The notes beneath the pieces were generated by a model. That model ran no database searches. It worked only from the letters and a program-made list of their open reading frames with translations, and was not told where the DNA came from. Shown here piece after piece: positions 1 to 8,335 of a stretch of DNA of 64,000 nt; position 1 is the stretch's first letter, and each line of letters begins with the position of its first letter. The translations under genes were made by a program, and so were the position numbers. Source of the DNA: Fluviicola sp. (GTDB taxonomy: Bacteria > Bacteroidota > Bacteroidia > Flavobacteriales_D > Crocinitomicaceae); assembly GCF_029266855.1 (NCBI RefSeq), contig NZ_JAQSWB010000002.1:372001-436000 (forward strand). The letters run 5' to 3'.

Positions 1-91
1 AAGTTACGGGAGCATCGCCAACATTAAAACTGTTTGCTGTTAAAGTGTGATAAAGGATGTTAAAGCTATCCGGAAGCGAAGGATGAGTGGA

Positions 92-2164
92 CTAAAAATT
101 CAGACGGAACTGCACCGTAATATCTGATTTTCGGGATCCCTTTATTTCTTCCGGACCGGAACTCAAAACTGTTCTGTTTGAATATAAGAAAGTTCCGTAA
201 CGGATCCACAGATCGCAATGTCTCAGGAAGGAAAAACGAATCATGGCATAAGCTCTCGAGCCTTGGTAATAATAGGCAGGAATAGAGAATACATAAAGCG
301 CATTGTTCTCAAAAGTATAGATTCGGGTGTCATAACTATCCGTATCAAATAGGGCGTAACGCAGGGTCAGATCGAACGGCAGATTCTTAGGTTTGAACAA
401 AAAGTCCTGGGTAAAGATCCAGCCGTCTTCCGCTGCATTGCTTTTCCTATTTATGGTTACGTATTCCAATCTGCTTTTGAGTGTAAAACTTTCAAGCACT
501 TTATATGACATGTTCAAACGGTAATTGTTCTGAACTACATTCTCTATTTCAGTGATGCTACCATCTGTATTCCTCGAATTCTTTTGCCGTGTCTGCTGTC
601 TGAAACGAGCATAGATTTCGAAAACTTTATTGGGTTTGTAGGTCGGTTGAACTAAAAATTCGTGTCCTTTCGAAGGAGCATCAACCTGATATTTTAACCA
701 TGGGAAACGAAAGAAGTCGACGTAAGAACTGACTGACCAGGCAGGGGCAAGCTTCACTTTGATCCCGGAAAAGATTCCCGTCTCATTTTGAGTATTGCTC
801 CCCTCCGAAAAACCGTTGTTGTAGAACGAATAGTATCCCTTCGAATAATTTCTGTAAATAACGGAAATGGAAACATTGGGATCCAGGATAGCCATCAACC
901 CGTGAAGCTGGGCAAATGATTTGGAATGTGTACTGTAGGAAACCTCTCCGAAGAAGTTGAAATTCCGGAGCACGAAGTTGTAATCTCCACTGATAGCTGT
1001 CGTGTTTTTGCCTCTGAAAGCGTACAAGTTGTAGGGAACAGTGTCTTTTTGAAGTTCCTGGCTGTATTGTTGGTTCACTACTGCAAGACCGGCATTGAAG
1101 CGGGTAGAGTTGTAGCTTAAATAATTGCCGATCACTTGTTCGCTAAGTTTATTTTTTCGTGCAATCTCACTATTGGTGCGATGCAGTCCGGAAAGGTCGA
1201 TGGTAGTTACAAATTCCAGGTCATCTGTTAAGGTGTCGCTTATTCCGGAGCCGTCGATTTTCTTGTTACTGTAAAACGTCAGCAGGTTCCACTTTTTGTA
1301 ACCGATTATTGCTGCGCCTCCTCTGAAAAAACGGTTCTCATCTACAGAAGTATAGGGTCTCAACAGATTAGCTGCTTTTTTGGACGAAAAAATATCTGCA
1401 CTTTTCCCAAAGGCATAACCGCTCCACGTGTTCAAGCCCTGCCCGATTTGAATTTGGTAATCTCCGGCAGCAACTGCGCGGTTGTATTTTCCTCCTTTAT
1501 AAAAAGCGTGGAAGGAGTAATAGTCAAAACCATTCTTCTGCGATCCTTTAAAAAATTCTTCGCCGGCATCTTTTTCTGCCGTAACACCTAAACTGATGTT
1601 TGTTCTGTAGGTGTATCTGAACCGGGTGTAATATTTATCCGGATTCCCGCGGTAAAAGCTGTTTGAGTTGTTTAAAACTGAATCTGAGACAGGAGTATAT
1701 CCTTTTTTTTGTTCGGGAGTTCGTTGATAGCGTGTATACCATTCGATCTTCCCGTTTTTAATGGCGTCCTTGAATGTTATGTGCATGTTTTCAAGGCGAT
1801 CATCTACTTTTACGAATGGGAGTACGAGAGAGATCGTATTTAAATCCCAGTATTTTAAGGATTGAAGTTCGTAAATACTGATAAATTTCCCGAATTGTTC
1901 CACATGCAAAAGTGCATCTGTGATTTGAACTTCTGTAAGCAAACCTAAAGCACGCAATTCATCGGGGTTGGTATTGTTCAGGTTGATCGGATTGTCGAAG
2001 AAGTAATTCAATTGATCAAAAATATTGGTGAGATCCAGTTCTTCTGATTCGGACTGCTCGGCAATGAATTCTACGCGTTGCTGGATAATCTCATTTCTTT
2101 CCTGGCTAAAAAGACCGGAACTGATGCTGATAAAAAAAATAAATAAGAGCCTATTTTTCCGCAT
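92..2164 (-). CDS. Helix-hairpin-helix protein with C-terminal outer-membrane beta-barrel
   Basis: A 690-residue exported protein. The N-terminus is a signal peptide (about residues 1-20, ending LFSQ). Residues about 45-120 form tandem helix-hairpin-helix-like units: NLNNTNPDELRALGLL is followed by a second helical pair around FGKFISIYELQSLKYW, as in ComEA-type proteins. The remaining 550 residues alternate aromatic and polar residues in strand-like blocks and end in FRLNF, the aromatic C-terminus usual for outer-membrane barrels. Bacteroidota commonly carry such HhH plus barrel proteins; their role is not established. The start ATG overlaps the end of the upstream barrel gene by 14 bp, so the two are probably co-transcribed and translationally coupled. 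Confidence 0.75.
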   Translation of the reverse strand: MRKNRLLFIFFISISSGLFSQERNEIIQQRVEFIAEQSESEELDLTNIFDQLNYFFDNPINLNNTNPDELRALGLLTEVQITDALLHVEQFGKFISIYELQSLKYWDLNTISLVLPFVKVDDRLENMHITFKDAIKNGKIEWYTRYQRTPEQKKGYTPVSDSVLNNSNSFYRGNPDKYYTRFRYTYRTNISLGVTAEKDAGEEFFKGSQKNGFDYYSFHAFYKGGKYNRAVAAGDYQIQIGQGLNTWSGYAFGKSADIFSSKKAANLLRPYTSVDENRFFRGGAAIIGYKKWNLLTFYSNKKIDGSGISDTLTDDLEFVTTIDLSGLHRTNSEIARKNKLSEQVIGNYLSYNSTRFNAGLAVVNQQYSQELQKDTVPYNLYAFRGKNTTAISGDYNFVLRNFNFFGEVSYSTHSKSFAQLHGLMAILDPNVSISVIYRNYSKGYYSFYNNGFSEGSNTQNETGIFSGIKVKLAPAWSVSSYVDFFRFPWLKYQVDAPSKGHEFLVQPTYKPNKVFEIYARFRQQTRQKNSRNTDGSITEIENVVQNNYRLNMSYKVLESFTLKSRLEYVTINRKSNAAEDGWIFTQDFLFKPKNLPFDLTLRYALFDTDSYDTRIYTFENNALYVFSIPAYYYQGSRAYAMIRFSFLRHCDLWIRYGTFLYSNRTVLSSGPEEIKGSRKSDITVQFRLNF

Positions 2165-2975
2165 CTTCTTTGAATTGGTAGTTTAAGCCGAAGTTAGGAG
2201 ACCAGCCAAGAGTTTGGTGGTATTTTGAACCCAGATCAATTGAGAATCCCGCTACCTTATAACCGATTCCAAGAGCTAGTTCCATCGGTGCACTTTGAGC
2301 TCCGAAACGGATAAAGAGCGCTTGTACGGGCTGATATTCCACAGCACCTTTAAACGAGATTTTAGTGATAACTTGTTTTTCGACTTCTGCAAAAACAGAT
2401 ACTTTTTTAGAAGGCTTAAACTGGCATCCGCCACGAAGGACTGTGGCAAAGCGGTCGGTGACGGGATTGATCCGCTGTCTTCCGATATTCATAACTGAAA
2501 CACCGAGGCTCCATTTTTCTGAAATTTTTGCAAGGAGACCGGCTTCTATGGTACCGCTAACTGTCGATCCGTAGTTTCCCCCAAGACGAAGTGTTTGAAT
2601 GTTTCCCTGGACACCAAGCTGAAGAAAATCGGTGAATTTCATGCTGTATCCCAAACCGGCACGGGTATTTCGGTATTGTTGGTATCCAAAAAATTGTGCT
2701 CCGGCAGTAATCACTCCTACTTTCAAAGGAATGGCGATTGCCAATGCCTGCGTTTGAAGTTCTTTGGTAAGAAAGCGCGTTTCGTAATAAGCCCCGAAAG
2801 AGATGGTTTTAATAGAGGCGGCTGCACCCGGATTGTGGTGATAAGCCCAAACATCATCCAGGCAAACGCTGGTATTTGCTAGCGATACGGCCCGGGAACC
2901 AACAGGATTCCATCCTTGTCCAAATGAGAAGAGGAAGGAATATGTGAATAGTAGAAGTAGTATTGATCGTATCAT
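2151..2975 (-). CDS. PorV/PorQ-like outer-membrane beta-barrel protein
   Basis: A 274-residue protein with a signal peptide (1-19, ending FSFGQ) and a repeated amphipathic strand pattern through to the C-terminus. The opening GSRAVSLANTSVCLDDVWAYHHNPGAA (shown here in parts: GSRAVSLANTS, then HHNPGAA) matches the start of PorV/PorQ/UPF0164-type proteins, where a conserved Asn-Pro-Ala/Gly segment follows the signal. PorV-type proteins are outer-membrane components of or shuttles for type IX secretion; whether this one has that role is inferred only from family likeness. It overlaps the downstream HhH barrel gene by 14 bp and follows a putative lipoprotein gene by 3 bp, suggesting a three-gene transcript. 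Confidence 0.65.
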   Translation of the reverse strand: MIRSILLLLFTYSFLFSFGQGWNPVGSRAVSLANTSVCLDDVWAYHHNPGAAASIKTISFGAYYETRFLTKELQTQALAIAIPLKVGVITAGAQFFGYQQYRNTRAGLGYSMKFTDFLQLGVQGNIQTLRLGGNYGSTVSGTIEAGLLAKISEKWSLGVSVMNIGRQRINPVTDRFATVLRGGCQFKPSKKVSVFAEVEKQVITKISFKGAVEYQPVQALFIRFGAQSAPMELALGIGYKVAGFSIDLGSKYHQTLGWSPNFGLNYQFKEDAEK

Positions 2976-2978
2976 GTG

Positions 2979-3479
2979 TTATTTTGAGAACAGTCGCTTT
3001 TTGAGGGGTATTTTCTTGAGAAAGTAATCTTCTTCCGTGAGAAAGAACCAGTTATTCCCGCCGTCTGATGAAATGGCATACAATTCATATGAGTTGTCAG
3101 ATTCTTTATCTGATTCTTTGCGAATAGTATATTTGCGCTCTATCCATTTCCCCTCGCTTTTCATTTCTCTGAATAGGGGATTGTCCAAATTACTTGCTTG
3201 CTGATTTGGATTACTGAAATGCTGAATGAATTGAGAGTCTCCAAGTGAAGTATAATACCGCACAACCGCCGGATGGGTTAAACCCGCATATTCGAGCGTA
3301 TTATTGGTATTGTAAGATTTGATGTATTTGGACAGTTGCTTGTTTAGCCTGTTTTCCTGCTCGGCAGAAAGTGTACAGGCTGCCGCCAGTAGAATTACAA
3401 TCAGGAAACTTAAATACTTCAGCACGGATAATTGGTTTTTGTCTCTGACTAAAGTAATTTTTTTTTGGATAAAATTCAC
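2979..3479 (-). CDS. Putative lipoprotein of unknown function
   Basis: The longest frame gives 166 residues from a GTG start at 3479. A second GTG at 3425 gives a more typical lipoprotein signal, with a short basic start, a hydrophobic run and the lipobox LAAAC (Cys35 of the long form, Cys17 of the short form). The mature part is polar, about 130 residues, with a strand-rich second half around YELYAISSDGGNNWFFL. I do not recognise a family. It ends 3 bp before the PorV-like gene and probably shares its transcript. A TACTTTAG sequence lying between the two possible starts resembles a -7 promoter box with one mismatch and favours the shorter form. Confidence 0.55.
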   Translation of the reverse strand: MNFIQKKITLVRDKNQLSVLKYLSFLIVILLAAACTLSAEQENRLNKQLSKYIKSYNTNNTLEYAGLTHPAVVRYYTSLGDSQFIQHFSNPNQQASNLDNPLFREMKSEGKWIERKYTIRKESDKESDNSYELYAISSDGGNNWFFLTEEDYFLKKIPLKKRLFSK

Positions 3480-3499
3480 CTGTAGGAGATGAATAATTT

Positions 3500-3727
3500 T
3501 TACTGGAAATACGCTGCTATTTCTTCTGAACTCATTGGAACATAATTAAATGAGCACGAGATCATGTCCTGGATCCGCAGTTTCTCGGGAAATTGAACAG
3601 CCTGGATTGTCTGATGCTTCATTTTTCCCTGTTGAATGGTGACCTCGGTAAACGAATCGGCACTTTCTATTTTATAGAAACGGTCAAAACCGTCAAGTTT
3701 TCGGAATATCGGGAAGGAATTTTCCAT
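3500..3727 (-). CDS. Small hypothetical protein, 75 residues
   Basis: An ATG-started frame of 75 residues without a signal peptide or membrane segment. The composition is ordinary for a folded cytoplasmic protein: a strand-rich half around GFDRFYKIESADSFTEVTI, then a C-terminal helix ending MSSEEIAAYFQ. No family recognised. It lies 20 bp upstream of the lipoprotein gene on the same strand and just after the terminator-like palindrome that follows the OmpA-family gene, so it may be the first gene of the 3727-to-92 transcript. The coding call rests on its frame length and position. Confidence 0.45.
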   Translation of the reverse strand: MENSFPIFRKLDGFDRFYKIESADSFTEVTIQQGKMKHQTIQAVQFPEKLRIQDMISCSFNYVPMSSEEIAAYFQ

Positions 3728-3752
3728 AAATCATGAAAATGTGATAAAAAAA

Positions 3753-3780
3753 GTAGGGGCGAAAAATTTTTCGCCCCTAC
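3753..3780 (-). terminator. 28-bp perfect palindrome, terminator of the OmpA-family gene
   Basis: Two 14-base arms (left arm GTAGGGGCGAAAAA) with no loop bases between them, flanked by T-runs on both strands. It lies 18 bp after the stop of the OmpA-family gene on the minus strand. It also belongs to a family of perfect intergenic palindromes seen at 13788 and 21759-21821. Confidence 0.7.
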
Positions 3781-3798
3781 TTTTTATTTAAAGATTGT

Positions 3799-4974
3799 TT
3801 AATTCACTTTGAAAATAACGCGTCTGTTTTTCGCCAGTTTCAAATCTTCATCATCTGTTTCTTTCACTTCAGGACTCGGAGTTTCACTTCCTTTGCTCTC
3901 TGATTTCAACCTGGAAGCATTAACTCCTTTTGAGATCAGGTATTCCTTAACCACTTGGTTACGCTTGGTATCCATGTCAGCATAGAAATCTTTTTTCTCA
4001 GCGAGTTTATCCTCTTCTTCATTGTTATGTCCTATAACTGTGATTGTCATAGCCGGGTTTTCATTCAGTACTTTTGCTACAATATCAAGAGCAGCCTTTG
4101 CTTGAGGAGTAAGGTATGTTTTGCCAAAACCGAAATAAACTTCTTGTTTTTCGATACGATCTTTTGTAGACATTTTATCGTTATCGGCAACTTGTTTCAT
4201 GTAAACAGTTGTTGACAGTTCATTTTTGTCCTTATCAGCGTCATAACACTTACAGTCTTCATCTTTATCCAGCATTGTTACAACAACATCGTCGATGTAG
4301 TAATAAGCTGCAACAATTTGAGAGATCTTTGAATCTTTCGGTTTTTTGTTTGTTTCGTATTTTGTGTCCTGGTCAGAAGTGAAGTTTCCGATTGTAAGGA
4401 ATTTCTCACCACCTTCAGCTTTATATGAAGCACAAACCTTTTCCCAGTTATAAGAAGCATTGAAAACTTTATTGTCCGGGTGTTGGATTTGTGTTTGATC
4501 GATCAGATGAACTTTTTGGTCTGTTCCGAATTCTTTCTTCGAAATATTTGCACCGATTTGGTTACAAGCATACTTCGACGATTCAGACATGGAAACGTAG
4601 AAAGAAATACAATATGTAACATCTTTTTTCAAAGGTGTTTTTAATTTAGTCATAATGTAGGTTCTTGGAAGCTTGTTTCCATAAGAAAAAGCATAGATCC
4701 CGGCGTAGTTTTCACCTTCTTTGGCACCTTCTTTTCCAAAAGAATTCTCAGGTACACCAACATCCGGTACTTTTGAATCGCTTAAAAAATAGTCTGCCCG
4801 AGCCCCGGTTGGAGATTTCCATCCGGTTGCCAAATCGATTTGACCTAATTTTTTTGGTTTCCCTGCATTGGATTCGAATCCACCATTATCTACAAGGTTG
4901 TCCCCATTTTGTGCAGATGCAATAAGTGGCAGTCCAATTAAAGCACCGAATGCAACAAGTTGTTTTAGTTTCAT
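3799..4974 (-). CDS. OmpA-family protein with N-terminal jelly-roll-like domain
   Basis: A 391-residue exported protein. Start taken at the ATG one base after the hemE stop (TAGTATG); an upstream ATG at 4989 would overlap hemE by 14 bp. Signal peptide about 1-22 ending IASAQ. Residues about 25-230 (NLVDNGGFES, GWKSPTGARADYF, YINDV-type ending YYIDDVVVTM) resemble the secreted carbohydrate-binding-like domains common in Bacteroidota. A Cys-containing segment (DKDEDCKCYD) follows. The C-terminal about 110 residues are an OmpA domain (YFGFGKTYLTPQAKAALDIV, ITVIGHNNEEED, RNQVVKEYLISKGV, NRRVIFKV), which normally binds peptidoglycan. A longer than usual acidic insertion follows the GHNN motif. Likely links the outer membrane to the cell wall. 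Probably co-transcribed with hemE. Confidence 0.85.
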   Translation of the reverse strand: MKLKQLVAFGALIGLPLIASAQNGDNLVDNGGFESNAGKPKKLGQIDLATGWKSPTGARADYFLSDSKVPDVGVPENSFGKEGAKEGENYAGIYAFSYGNKLPRTYIMTKLKTPLKKDVTYCISFYVSMSESSKYACNQIGANISKKEFGTDQKVHLIDQTQIQHPDNKVFNASYNWEKVCASYKAEGGEKFLTIGNFTSDQDTKYETNKKPKDSKISQIVAAYYYIDDVVVTMLDKDEDCKCYDADKDKNELSTTVYMKQVADNDKMSTKDRIEKQEVYFGFGKTYLTPQAKAALDIVAKVLNENPAMTITVIGHNNEEEDKLAEKKDFYADMDTKRNQVVKEYLISKGVNASRLKSESKGSETPSPEVKETDDEDLKLAKNRRVIFKVN

Positions 4975-4975
4975 A

Positions 4976-6013
4976 CTATTTGGTTTCATAAGATTTTACA
5001 GTTTTAATGAATGTTTTAACCTTTTCTGGGTCGACATCCGGATAAACACCGTGGCCTAAGTTAACAATATGTCTTTTATTATTACCGAACGAATTTAACA
5101 TTTTTATCGTTTCAGTTTCAATACTTTGGTGAGAACCGTATAATGCACAAGGATCTAAATTCCCTTGAAGCGTTTTTGAATTACCAACCAAAGATCTCAT
5201 TGCAGGAATATCCATATTCCAATCGAGCCCAATCGTATTACAATCCAGTTTCGCCAGGGCAGGGATAGAAGTGATAGCTCCTTTTGAAAATAAGGTAACA
5301 GGAACATCCTCAATAGCTGACGCTATTTGTGAGAGGTAAGGAAGTGAAAAAGTTGCGTACTGTTCCGTTCCTAAAATTCCAGCCCATGAATCAAAAACTT
5401 GTATCATACTTGCTCCGGCTTTAACTTGTGCTTTTAAATAAGCAATTGTAATATCTGTGACGTGCTGTAGCAATCTATGTGCCAAAGTCGGATTGGTGTA
5501 CAGTAATTTTCTTGCTTCACTGAAAGTTTTTGAGCCGTGACCTTCTACCATGTAACAAAGAATTGTCCAGGGCGCACCCGCAAAACCAATTACCGGAACT
5601 CGGCCATTTAGTTGTTTTACAGTTAGGCGGATTGCTTCCAGTACATATCCCAAACGGTCTTCGACATCAAAATCAAACTCCAGGCGTTTCGCTTGCTCTT
5701 CAGATCTGATTGTATGTTCAAACCAGGGACCGCGCTTTTCGATCATTTGGTACGGAATATTCATTGCTTCGGGAACGACCAGGATATCTGAAAAGATAAT
5801 TGCAGCATCAACGCCCAGGATATCTACAGGTTGAATGGTTACTTCAGCAGCTAATGCCGGATTTTCAACCAATTCCTTAAAACCGCTCACGCTTTCGCGA
5901 ACTGCGCGGTATTCGGGTAAAATTCTTCCCGCCTGACGCATTAGCCAAACCGGGTATCGTTCAATATCTTCGCCTTTCGCAGCACGTAAGATCAAATCAT
6001 TTTGCAAATTCAT
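4976..6013 (-). CDS. hemE: Uroporphyrinogen decarboxylase
   Basis: A 345-residue cytoplasmic enzyme, full length for the family. It removes the four acetate carboxyl groups of uroporphyrinogen III to give coproporphyrinogen III in heme synthesis. Diagnostic segments are the N-terminal [19 protein letters not shown] substrate-binding loop, [11 protein letters not shown] with the catalytic Asp, [15 protein letters not shown], and the C-terminal [15 protein letters not shown]. The start ATG lies 5 bases after a perfect -7 box (TACTTTTG), suggesting an mRNA with little or no leader. The OmpA-family gene follows after one base. The gene directly upstream is the RAYT-like frame, 54 bp away. Confidence 0.97.
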   Translation of the reverse strand: MNLQNDLILRAAKGEDIERYPVWLMRQAGRILPEYRAVRESVSGFKELVENPALAAEVTIQPVDILGVDAAIIFSDILVVPEAMNIPYQMIEKRGPWFEHTIRSEEQAKRLEFDFDVEDRLGYVLEAIRLTVKQLNGRVPVIGFAGAPWTILCYMVEGHGSKTFSEARKLLYTNPTLAHRLLQHVTDITIAYLKAQVKAGASMIQVFDSWAGILGTEQYATFSLPYLSQIASAIEDVPVTLFSKGAITSIPALAKLDCNTIGLDWNMDIPAMRSLVGNSKTLQGNLDPCALYGSHQSIETETIKMLNSFGNNKRHIVNLGHGVYPDVDPEKVKTFIKTVKSYETK

Positions 6014-6018
6014 CGTTG

Positions 6019-6026
6019 CAAAAGTA
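6019..6026 (-). promoter_or_regulatory. -7 promoter box of hemE
   Basis: TACTTTTG on the minus strand matches the Bacteroidota -7 consensus TAnnTTTG. Only 5 bases separate it from the hemE ATG, so transcription would start at or near the start codon. No clear TTTG -33 box was found. Confidence 0.55.
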
Positions 6027-6067
6027 AGGTTTTATGGAAAAGAGTCGGAACGAAATATCAGGAAAGT

Positions 6068-6460
6068 TTATTCGGAGTCAAACTTTTCCAACACTTCTTC
6101 CAGGTGTTCATTATCGACTATTTCGGAACGTTTGAAGTTTTTTTGAAAAAGAGCTCCTTTTCGATGATGCTTTTTATTGTAAGATTGAGCATAACTATTG
6201 AATAAATCGGATAATCTTCGGCTTAGGAATTTATTTGATTGGAATGGTTGTTTAGCTGATGCTTTTAAAATTTGAAGCTGATTGAATTCAATCACAAGGT
6301 GAAACTCTGTCGGGGAAAGTTTTAAAGCGTGTAATAGACCAATTGGTTCCAGGTACTTTTCAATTTTCGTTTGAAACAGCTTGTAATCATCAGCTTGTCT
6401 GAATAGTAATTCCGGTTGGACGGAAGAGTTGTGAATGTAGTATGTAAATGTGGCTTCCAT
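6068..6460 (-). CDS. Degenerate REP-associated tyrosine transposase (Y1/RAYT-like)
   Basis: A 130-residue protein. The region FNSYAQSYNKKHHRKGALFQKNFKR (quoted in parts: SYAQSYNKKHHRKG, ALFQKNFKR) is the characteristic N-K-x-x-x-R-x-G-x-LFQ segment of IS200/RAYT-type Y1 transposases. The preceding LKLSPTEFHLVIEF aligns with the family's MPNHFHLLV strand, but the first His of the HUH metal motif is replaced by Glu (EFH). The protein stops soon after LEEVLEKF, before the helix that normally carries the catalytic tyrosine (Y-I-H-x-N-P). At 130 residues it is shorter than usual RAYTs of roughly 150-200. It is therefore a decayed or domesticated member, probably not a nicking enzyme. A 10-bp hairpin lies just upstream (6541-6563), as expected for a RAYT neighbourhood. 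Confidence 0.7.
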   Translation of the reverse strand: MEATFTYYIHNSSVQPELLFRQADDYKLFQTKIEKYLEPIGLLHALKLSPTEFHLVIEFNQLQILKASAKQPFQSNKFLSRRLSDLFNSYAQSYNKKHHRKGALFQKNFKRSEIVDNEHLEEVLEKFDSE

Positions 6461-6540
6461 GAATGTGATTTTAGAATGAAATTAAAATGGAATATTGATA
6501 AATCCAACTAAAATTCACGGATTTTAAAAGCTAAAAATCG

Positions 6541-6563
6541 TTCTAGGGTTTATAACCCTAGAA
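6541..6563. repeat. Hairpin with 10-bp perfect stem beside the RAYT-like gene
   Basis: Arms TTCTAGGGTT and AACCCTAGAA with a 3-base loop. It lies between ung and the RAYT-like gene. There is no strong T-run directly after it, so a REP-like element is as likely as a terminator for ung. Confidence 0.5.
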
Positions 6564-6622
6564 GGGTGGTCAACTTTTTTTGATGTAATTTAATATATGC
6601 GCGACCCCACCCAATTCCATTT

Positions 6623-7297
6623 TCACGCCCATTTAATCTCCGCTTTTCCCCTCTGAACCAAAATCTCATTAATCCTCGAAAAGGGCTTGCTTCCGAAAAA
6701 ACCTCTGTAGGCTGACAAAGGAGAAGGATGCGGCGCTTTGAGAATGAAATGTTTGTTCGGATCTACCCGTGAAGCTTTTGCCTGTGCCGGTGATCCCCAC
6801 AATACAAAGATCACTCCTTCCAATTGATCATTAATGGTTTGGATCACATCGTCCGTGAATTTCTCCCAGCCTTGATTTGCATGTGAAAGTGGTTGGCCTT
6901 CCCGAACGGTCAGAATGGAGTTTAACAGTAAAACCCCTTGCTTTGCCCAGTGATTCAAATCTCCGTTCGGAGGCGCTGGAATTCCCAGATCGTCTTCCAA
7001 TTCTTTGAAAATGTTTTGTAAACTTTTAGGCAATGGACGTACATGCGAATCGCAGCTAAAACACAATCCGTGCGCATGACCCCTTGTAGGGTAAGGATCC
7101 TGGCCCAAAACGACTACTTTGATCTGATCAAAGGGACAACTGTCAAAAGCCCTGAAAATATACTTTCCTTCAGGGAAAATCTGGTTGGGAAAGCGTTGAT
7201 ATTCTTCTTTTACGAAATGTGCCAGTTTTTCAAAATAGGGTGCTTCAAACGACTGATGAAGTGCTTTTTCCCACGAAGGATGTATCGAAACTTTCAT
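6623..7297 (-). CDS. ung: Uracil-DNA glycosylase, family 1
   Basis: A 224-residue cytoplasmic DNA-repair enzyme that excises uracil from DNA. The catalytic water-activating loop VVVLGQDPYPTRGHAHGLCF is intact with Asp in GQDPY (the usual His after GQDPY is Pro here, as in many homologues). LLLNSILTVREGQPLSH is the uracil-recognition strand and APHPSPLSAYRGFFG is the minor-groove leucine loop. Length is normal. A TATCTTCG -7-like box ends 4 bases before the ATG, so the message may be nearly leaderless. It is divergent from the PorP/SprF gene with 53 bp between the two starts. Confidence 0.97.
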   Translation of the reverse strand: MKVSIHPSWEKALHQSFEAPYFEKLAHFVKEEYQRFPNQIFPEGKYIFRAFDSCPFDQIKVVVLGQDPYPTRGHAHGLCFSCDSHVRPLPKSLQNIFKELEDDLGIPAPPNGDLNHWAKQGVLLLNSILTVREGQPLSHANQGWEKFTDDVIQTINDQLEGVIFVLWGSPAQAKASRVDPNKHFILKAPHPSPLSAYRGFFGSKPFSRINEILVQRGKAEIKWA

Positions 7298-7350
7298 TCG
7301 GCGAAGATAATTAATCTGTTTTTACTATGTTCGCAATCTAAATTGAATAA

Positions 7351-8232
7351 ATGAACTTAACAAAAACCTTGATCATGCTCTTAACCGGAGTGATTATTTC
7401 CACCGATTGTTTTTCACAGCAAGATCCAAGAGCTTCCTTCTTCTGGAACCAATATATGCATACCAATCCTGCAATGACAGGTGCGATTTACAAGCATCAC
7501 GCAAATGCACAATGGCGGAATCAATGGACGAAAGTCAACGGAGCTCCAACAACCTTGTGGCTCAATTATGCTATGAAGCTGGATTCGATCAATAGTGGGG
7601 TTGGGGTGAGTTATGAATACGACGTGATCGGATTGAATAAGCAACATACGGCATTGGTTTCATATGCTTATCATATTCCCATTAAAAAAATGTTCTTGTC
7701 ACTAGGTGTTTCAGTCGGTACATTGACTATGTTGTTTGATAAAACCGGAATAATTTTTAATGACCCGAATGATCCGGGAATACCCAAAAGCAGCCAAACT
7801 TATTTTCGTGGAGATTTGGGAATCGCTTTACACGGAGAGAAATGGAATGCCGGACTGAGTTGTACCAAATTGAACGGGTATTTCACAAGAAATTCCGGTA
7901 CATACGATATCGCTCCTCATTATTGGTTTTTCGGAGATTATACTTTTCAGTTAGGACAAAATTGGAAATTGACTCCGCGTGCTCAAGTAAGCACTGATAT
8001 GTTGAAAGTACATTCTATTGTGGCTTTAGTTGCATCCTGGAAAAATCTATGGTTTGGGTCCACAGCTGCATTTCCTGGGAATGGATTTGAACTTGGACCG
8101 ATGATCGGTTACGATATAGCTGGAAAATTTCGTTTGGGTTATTGTTATGAATTTGGAGTCAACACCCATTTTAGCAATGCAATTAATAACAACAGAACCC
8201 ACGAAATCATCCTTTCTTATCAGTTGAAATAA
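7351..8232 (+). CDS. PorP/SprF family type IX secretion membrane protein
   Basis: A 293-residue outer-membrane protein with a signal peptide (1-22, ending DCFSQ). The opening QQDPRASFFWNQYMHTNPAMTGA is the signature of PorP/SprF proteins (Q-D-P-x-F-x-Q-Y, N-P-A-x-x-G). The rest is barrel-like, ending ILSYQLK. Such proteins are usually encoded beside large T9SS type B adhesins and are thought to retain or assemble them at the surface. Here no adhesin is adjacent; the nearest type B cargo genes are 20 kb away at 28.4-34.0 kb. Probably monocistronic, divergent from ung. Confidence 0.88.
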   Translation: MNLTKTLIMLLTGVIISTDCFSQQDPRASFFWNQYMHTNPAMTGAIYKHHANAQWRNQWTKVNGAPTTLWLNYAMKLDSINSGVGVSYEYDVIGLNKQHTALVSYAYHIPIKKMFLSLGVSVGTLTMLFDKTGIIFNDPNDPGIPKSSQTYFRGDLGIALHGEKWNAGLSCTKLNGYFTRNSGTYDIAPHYWFFGDYTFQLGQNWKLTPRAQVSTDMLKVHSIVALVASWKNLWFGSTAAFPGNGFELGPMIGYDIAGKFRLGYCYEFGVNTHFSNAINNNRTHEIILSYQLK

Positions 8233-8244
8233 TTCCTTTTACGG

Positions 8245-8273
8245 AAGGTCATTGAGCGTAGTCAAACTGCCTT
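8245..8273. repeat. Palindromic intergenic repeat with TGAGCG(G/T)AGTC core
   Basis: AAGG and CCTT arms around ATTGAGCGTAGTCAAACT. The core matches the copies at 15787-15815 and 55808-55847. It lies between the PorP/SprF gene and prfC. Confidence 0.55.
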
Positions 8274-8308
8274 CTCGCCTTTACCTTTTCACTTTGCTTT
8301 TTTTGAAC

Positions 8309-8316
8309 TACTTTTG
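8309..8316 (+). promoter_or_regulatory. -7 promoter box of prfC
   Basis: TACTTTTG, a perfect TAnnTTTG match, 19 bases before the prfC ATG. A TTTG at 8293 is only 12 bases upstream, shorter than the usual 17-19, so the -33 element is uncertain. Confidence 0.5.
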
Positions 8317-8335
8317 CACCCAATAAACAGCAATC

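Noticed and set aside
8286-8296. -33 box for prfC (TTTG at 8293)
   Set aside because: Only 12 bases from the -7 box, against the usual 17-19, so not reported as a promoter element.
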